In this document: piece after piece, positions 6,396-9,965 of the stretch
Layout: each line of letters begins with the position of its first letter
Position numbering within the stretch: the first letter of the stretch is position 1
Source of the DNA: CAZGKX01 sp964525945
Lineage (GTDB): Bacteria; Pseudomonadota; Gammaproteobacteria; Legionellales; Legionellaceae
Assembly: GCA_964525945.1 (NCBI GenBank)
Contig: CAZGKX010000074.1
Span: forward strand, 1 to 9,965
Direction: 5' to 3'
Length of the DNA: 9,965 nucleotides
Notes under the pieces: model-generated
Database searches by the model: none
The model's input: only the letters and a program-made list of their open reading frames with translations
Told to the model about the DNA's origin: nothing
Made by a program: the position numbers and the translations under genes

Positions 6396-6663
6396 GAAAT
6401 AGCTCCTTATGGCATAGAAAAGCGATGAACGCTCTCTATGCTGAGTTTGTTGGACTTGAAATGTGCTTTCCTGACACTTCAGCTGCTAGCTAAACAAAAA
6501 TAACAGCAAGAATCAAGTGATGCGCGGATAAAATGAAACAATAAAAGGAATGTAACAATCTTTCGGATATTATGCTGATAACGTGCCGACATCCTCGCCC
6601 ATCTAGACATTGTTATTAAAGTAAGGCAAAATTGCTATCTTACTGCTCCCAACATCCTGTTGA
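6396..6663. promoter_or_regulatory. Divergent intergenic region between the protease gene and the aroQ operon
   Basis: No protein is supported here. On the protease side, an imperfect hairpin (catag...ctatg with inner agcg/cgct, 6413-6440) lies in the presumed leader just upstream of the protease ribosome site. On the aroQ side, a dyad agtaag (6620-6625)/cttact (6639-6644) surrounds gcaaaattgc (6626-6635), 20-44 bases before ATG 6664. TTGTTA (6610-6615) could be a -35, but no well-spaced consensus -10 follows. AT-rich stretches near 6500-6560 could hold the protease promoter; no convincing pair of hexamers was found. Confidence 0.45.
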
Positions 6664-7101
6664 ATGAAAAAAATACTGGTTTTACACGGACCAAATTTAA
6701 ATTTGCTTGGCCTCAGAGAACCATCAGTCTATGGTCATGCCTCATTGGCTGAACTCAATGAGCAATTGATCAAGAAAGCCACGCAATCCAGCATCCATTT
6801 AACCACGTTTCAAAGCAACAGCGAATCGGCCTTGATCAACGCTATTCATCAAGCACACACGGACGAAACCGCCGCGATTATCATTAATCCAGCTGCGTTC
6901 ACACACACCAGTATTGCTTTGCGTGATGCCTTGTTGGCCGTGCAAATTCCTTTTATTGAAGTACATCTGAGTAACGTTCACGCACGTGAAACATTTCGTC
7001 ATCATTCCTATTTGTCGGATATAGCATTAGGCGTTATCTGTGGTCTTGGTACGAAGGGTTACTTATTGGCATTGCAAGCCTTAATTGAAAAAGAGAGTTA
7101 A
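6664..7101 (+). CDS. aroQ: 3-dehydroquinate dehydratase, type II
   Basis: The 145-residue enzyme converts 3-dehydroquinate to 3-dehydroshikimate, the third step of the shikimate pathway to aromatic amino acids. It is the type II, dodecameric form. Active-site residues expected for the family are all present: Asn-11 in HGPNLNLLG, Arg-18 and Tyr-23 in REPSVYG, Asn-75 and His-81 in INPAAFTHTS, His-101 in IEVHLSNVHARE and Arg-112 in FRHHS. The start is fixed by the canonical N-terminus MKKILVLHGPN, although no good Shine-Dalgarno is visible (upstream bases are aacatcctgttga). It is the first gene of the operon; accB begins five bases after its stop, the usual gammaproteobacterial arrangement. Confidence 0.97.
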   Translation: MKKILVLHGPNLNLLGLREPSVYGHASLAELNEQLIKKATQSSIHLTTFQSNSESALINAIHQAHTDETAAIIINPAAFTHTSIALRDALLAVQIPFIEVHLSNVHARETFRHHSYLSDIALGVICGLGTKGYLLALQALIEKES

Positions 7102-7106
7102 CATCA

Positions 7107-7574
7107 ATGGATATTCGTAAGATTAGAAAATTAATTGAATTATTGGAAGAAACCGGCATTTCCGAAATTGAAATCAAAGAAGGTGAAGAATCACTGCGCT
7201 TAAGTCGACATCATTATGTAACCGAAGCGCCGGCGCAAAAACACATTATTGCGCACCACACCTCATCATCGTCCGCTCCGCATGTGATGGCTTCGTCCAA
7301 CACGGCGGAAACAAAAGCCGCAGAAGCAAAACCCATGTCCGGGCACCAAGTGCGTGCACCGATGGTGGGCACGATGTACACCTCACCTTCTCCAGAAGCC
7401 GCGGCTTTTGTGACCGTCGGCCAAACCGTGAAAGCAGGCGATACGCTTTGCATCATTGAAGCCATGAAAATGTTCAATGAAATTGAAGCCGATCGCAGTG
7501 GTGTAATTACAGCAATTCATGTTGCAAATGGTGAGCCTGTTGAATATGACCAGCCCCTGTTTACGATTGAATAA
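7107..7574 (+). CDS. accB: Biotin carboxyl carrier protein of acetyl-CoA carboxylase (BCCP)
   Basis: The 155-residue protein carries the biotin that shuttles CO2 from AccC to the AccA/AccD transferase in the first step of fatty acid synthesis. The N-terminal oligomerisation segment (residues 1-35, DIRKIRKLIELLEETGISEI) is followed by an Ala/Ser/His-rich linker (36-80) and a C-terminal biotinyl domain. That domain has VRAPMVGTMY, a thumb loop SPSPEAAAF (93-101) and the biotinylation motif EAMKM, with Lys-121 as the modified residue. The ribosome site (gagag) lies inside the end of aroQ. The gap to accC is 12 bases. All of this is standard for the family. Confidence 0.98.
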   Translation: MDIRKIRKLIELLEETGISEIEIKEGEESLRLSRHHYVTEAPAQKHIIAHHTSSSSAPHVMASSNTAETKAAEAKPMSGHQVRAPMVGTMYTSPSPEAAAFVTVGQTVKAGDTLCIIEAMKMFNEIEADRSGVITAIHVANGEPVEYDQPLFTIE

Positions 7575-7586
7575 GGGGACGTATAT

Positions 7587-8927
7587 ATGTTGAGTAAGAT
7601 TGTTATTGCCAACCGCGGTGAAATTGCGTTGCGAATTTTACGTGCATGCAAAGAGTTGGGCATTAAAACAGTGGCCGTGCATTCTGATATCGATAAAGAT
7701 TTGTTGCATGTTCGCCTTGCGGATGAAACCGTTTGCATTGGCCCAGCACCTTCACAAAAAAGTTATTTAAATATTCCAGCCATTATTTCTGCCGCAGAAA
7801 TCACTGATGCCGTTGCGATCCACCCGGGCTATGGCTTTTTATCTGAAAATGCTGATTTTGCTGACATTGTCGAACAAAGCGGTTTTCGCTTCATCGGGCC
7901 ACGTGCCGAAACCATTCGCTTAATGGGCGATAAAGTATCTGCTATTGCCGCGATGAAAAAAGCGGGTGTTCCTTGTGTACCTGGCTCAGATGGCCCCTTG
8001 TCTGAAGATGATTTTCTTAATTTATCATTGGGCCGTAAAATTGGTTACCCAGTCATTATCAAAGCAGCCGGAGGTGGCGGCGGGCGCGGTATGCGCGTGG
8101 TGCACACTGAGGCCAACCTCTTGAATGCCATTGCCTTAACCCGCAGTGAAGCCAAAGCCGCGTTTAACAATCCCATTGTTTACATGGAAAAATTTCTTGA
8201 AAATCCGCGGCACGTGGAGTTTCAAGTGCTAGGCGATGGTAAGGGCCACGCGGTGCATTTAGGTGAGCGGGATTGTTCCATGCAACGGCGTCATCAAAAA
8301 GTCATTGAAGAAGCACCAGCCCCTGGCATCAGTGCAAAACTGCGTCAAAAAATAGGCGACCGCGTGGTGAAAGCTTGCCGCGAAATGCAGTATCGCGGTG
8401 CTGGGACGTTTGAGTTTTTGTACCAAGACGGTTGCTTTTACTTTATTGAAATGAACACCCGTATTCAAGTGGAACACCCCGTGACAGAAATGATCACCGG
8501 TATTGATTTGATCAAAGAGCAAATCAAAATAGCCAGCGATATTCCATTTACCCTCACCCAAGACGCCATTAAATTTCGCGGCCACGCCATTGAGTGTCGA
8601 ATCAATGCCGAGGATCCGAAAACGTTTATGCCCTGCCCTGGAACCGTGAAATTGTTGCACCAGCCCGGCGGCCCCGGCATGCGTTTTGACTCTCATTTGT
8701 ACAGCAGTTATACCGTGCCGCCCAACTACGATTCCATGATTGGTAAATTAATCAGCTACGGTGAAACCCGTGAAGAAGCCTTTGCCAGAATGCGCAATGC
8801 GTTGGATGAAATTATTATTGATGGCATTAAAACCAACATCGAATTGCACCAACATATCCTGCGCGATAAATCGTTTATGGAAGGCGGTACCAATATTCAT
8901 TATTTAGAAAAATTATTAAAGGAATAA
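7587..8927 (+). CDS. accC: Biotin carboxylase subunit of acetyl-CoA carboxylase
   Basis: The 446-residue ATP-grasp enzyme uses ATP and bicarbonate to carboxylate the biotin on AccB. Landmarks are the N-terminal domain IVIANRGEIALRI, the HPGYGFLSEN motif (79-88), the glycine-rich ATP loop AAGGGGGRGMR (160-170), Lys-238 in QKVIEE, and the catalytic stretch FIEMNTRIQVEHPVTE (286-301) with Glu-288, Asn-290, Arg-292 and Glu-296. The length is close to the usual 445-450 residues and the protein is complete. ATG 7587 is preceded by aagggg at a good distance. prmA follows after two bases, so translation of the two is probably coupled. Confidence 0.98.
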   Translation: MLSKIVIANRGEIALRILRACKELGIKTVAVHSDIDKDLLHVRLADETVCIGPAPSQKSYLNIPAIISAAEITDAVAIHPGYGFLSENADFADIVEQSGFRFIGPRAETIRLMGDKVSAIAAMKKAGVPCVPGSDGPLSEDDFLNLSLGRKIGYPVIIKAAGGGGGRGMRVVHTEANLLNAIALTRSEAKAAFNNPIVYMEKFLENPRHVEFQVLGDGKGHAVHLGERDCSMQRRHQKVIEEAPAPGISAKLRQKIGDRVVKACREMQYRGAGTFEFLYQDGCFYFIEMNTRIQVEHPVTEMITGIDLIKEQIKIASDIPFTLTQDAIKFRGHAIECRINAEDPKTFMPCPGTVKLLHQPGGPGMRFDSHLYSSYTVPPNYDSMIGKLISYGETREEAFARMRNALDEIIIDGIKTNIELHQHILRDKSFMEGGTNIHYLEKLLKE

Positions 8928-8929
8928 CT

Positions 8930-9823
8930 GTGTTTCAATTGTTTATTGAACAATGCCATTGTGAAGAAGTTGAATGGTTAAGTGATGCACTCGAAGAGGC
9001 CGGTGCCGTATCGGTGACCTTAACGGATCGTTTTGACGATCCTATTTTAGAGCCCGCACCGGGTGAAATCCCTTTATGGACCAATGTCGTCGTTTGCGGT
9101 CTTTTTGAAGATGAAAAAGATGCCGAGCATGCGCAAAAAGCATTGTCCAAGCAATACCCCCATTTGCAATTCTCCATCCATACCCTTCCCGATCAAGATT
9201 GGGAGCGTGCATGCATGGACAATTTTAAACCCCAACAATTTGGGCAACGCTTGTGGATTTGTCCTTCTTGGTTAACGCCGCCCGATCCCCATGCTGTTAA
9301 TTTAATTTTAGATCCAGGACTCGCTTTTGGTACAGGTTCACATCAAACCACATCCCTTTGTTTAACTTGGCTAGAGCAAGCCAATGTGTCTCAAAAAACC
9401 ATCATTGATTATGGCTGTGGCTCAGGGATTTTGGGATTGGCTGCTTTAAAATTAGGGGCAAAACACGTTTATGCTGTGGACATTGACGAACAAGCGTTAC
9501 TGGCCACAAAAAGCAATGCCATGGGCAACGCTATCACTGATCAACAGTTGACCACAGGCCAACCGAGCATTTTGCAAGAAGCCGTTGAGCTGCTGCTCGC
9601 CAATATTTTATTATCACCGTTGCTGGCGTTGCAATCCAGTTTTCACACGCTGCTGAAGCCAACAGGTCAATTGGTGGTCTCCGGGATATTGGTCGATCAA
9701 ATTCAAGTGCTCATTGACAGCTATCACGCGAACTTCGAGCACCAAGCCACTTTCTTGCAAGATGATTGGGCATTGGTGGTGTTTACGCCTCGCGCCGTGC
9801 CATTACAACAAATTACGCATTAA
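8930..9823 (+). CDS. prmA: Ribosomal protein L11 methyltransferase
   Basis: The 297-residue SAM-dependent enzyme trimethylates ribosomal protein L11 at several amino groups in the cytoplasm. An N-terminal L11-recognition domain (residues 1 to about 95, ending DQDWERACMDNFKP) precedes the Rossmann-type methyltransferase domain. Visible motifs are LDPGLAFGTGSHQTT (127-141, typical of PrmA), motif I IDYGCGSGILGLAAL (159-173), the acidic SAM-ribose binder VDID (183-186) and ANILLSPL (224-231). The start is GTG at 8930, two bases after the accC stop, with aaagga (8918-8923) as the ribosome site inside accC. It is the last gene of the tight aroQ-accB-accC-prmA run. Confidence 0.97.
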   Translation: MFQLFIEQCHCEEVEWLSDALEEAGAVSVTLTDRFDDPILEPAPGEIPLWTNVVVCGLFEDEKDAEHAQKALSKQYPHLQFSIHTLPDQDWERACMDNFKPQQFGQRLWICPSWLTPPDPHAVNLILDPGLAFGTGSHQTTSLCLTWLEQANVSQKTIIDYGCGSGILGLAALKLGAKHVYAVDIDEQALLATKSNAMGNAITDQQLTTGQPSILQEAVELLLANILLSPLLALQSSFHTLLKPTGQLVVSGILVDQIQVLIDSYHANFEHQATFLQDDWALVVFTPRAVPLQQITH

Positions 9824-9833
9824 AATCATAGAC

Positions 9834-9873
9834 CCTGCAAACGTGCAAAAACTGTGTTTTCAGCGTTTGCAGG
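9834..9873. repeat. Hairpin with perfect 10-bp arms downstream of prmA
   Basis: cctgcaaacg (9834-9843) is the exact reverse complement of cgtttgcagg (9864-9873). Partial pairing continues inward (tg with ca, aaaa with tttt) to a tiny loop, so the whole 40 bases can fold. There is no T-run on the + strand afterwards (ataagcc), and on the - strand the hairpin is followed by gtctatgattttaatg, so it is not a standard intrinsic terminator either way. It may be a dispersed palindromic repeat, a transcript-end stabiliser or a weak attenuator. Confidence 0.6.
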
Positions 9874-9911
9874 ATAAGCCATTGCAAGTATTAACGCATA
9901 AATAGGCTCAG

Positions 9912-9965
9912 ATGCTTTTTATTATTTTGCTGTTAGAAGGTTTTATTACCATCTCCGTTGAAATT
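9912..9965 (+). CDS. Start of a membrane protein gene, possibly spermidine-synthase-like, cut by the window edge
   Basis: An ATG at 9912 opens 18 codons to the window end (MLFIILLLEGFITISVEI). An in-frame TAG at 9903 means this is the first possible start, and a short AGG (9904-9906) lies five bases before it. The sequence reads like the first membrane helix of the N-terminally membrane-fused spermidine synthase-like proteins, which begin with a LLEGF-(I/V)TIS-(V/L)EI type motif. Only 18 residues are visible, so the call is tentative. It lies 88 bases after prmA on the same strand, beyond the hairpin. Confidence 0.45.
   Translation, partial: MLFIILLLEGFITISVEI

Noticed and set aside
8259..8696. 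145-codon open frame on the - strand inside accC
   Set aside because: It is fully antisense to the conserved catalytic part of accC and shows no recognisable protein.

Overview
The window looks like chromosome from a Legionella-like gammaproteobacterium (order Legionellales). Three things point that way: a gene for an IcmC/DotE-family inner-membrane protein of the Dot/Icm type IVB secretion system, a secreted M4 metalloprotease of the ProA/Msp type, and the gammaproteobacterial operon aroQ-accB-accC-prmA. EpmC (EF-P hydroxylase) and a DUF3579 protein also fit Gammaproteobacteria. Base composition looks moderate by eye and was not measured. The species cannot be named from this sequence.

Layout, left to right. 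Positions 1-1494 (+) hold the 3' part of a large repetitive protein whose start lies outside the window. It carries a near-identical 54-bp (18-residue) tandem array, a hydrophobic stretch, a second array of 51-bp (17-residue) units organised as 153-bp trimers, a glycine-rich hydrophobic region and an acidic tail. Its last 17 bases overlap the convergent epmC gene (1478-1984, -). A DUF3579 gene (2001-2324, +) runs divergently from epmC and ends 2 bases from the convergent icmC-like gene (2327-2884, -). Then come a ferredoxin/flavodoxin-NADP reductase-like gene (2962-3696, +) and a eukaryotic-type class I fructose-bisphosphate aldolase gene (3749-4759, +), closed by a clear intrinsic terminator. 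The metalloprotease gene (4797-6395, -) follows in convergent orientation. A 268-bp divergent regulatory region separates it from the tightly packed operon aroQ-accB-accC-prmA (6664-9823, +). The window ends with a perfect 10-bp-arm hairpin and the first 18 codons of a gene that resembles a membrane-fused spermidine-synthase-like protein.

How the genes work together. The right half is housekeeping: aroQ serves the shikimate pathway, accB and accC supply the biotin carrier and biotin carboxylase of acetyl-CoA carboxylase, and prmA methylates ribosomal protein L11. The middle supplies redox chemistry and glycolysis/gluconeogenesis. The host-interaction flavour comes from the icmC-like gene (IVB secretion), the exported protease (in Legionella, ProA leaves by the type II system) and, speculatively, the repeat protein at the left edge. 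That protein is the least explained element and the best candidate for something undescribed. I see no CRISPR array, tRNA, rRNA, insertion sequence or phage gene, and no clear frameshift.
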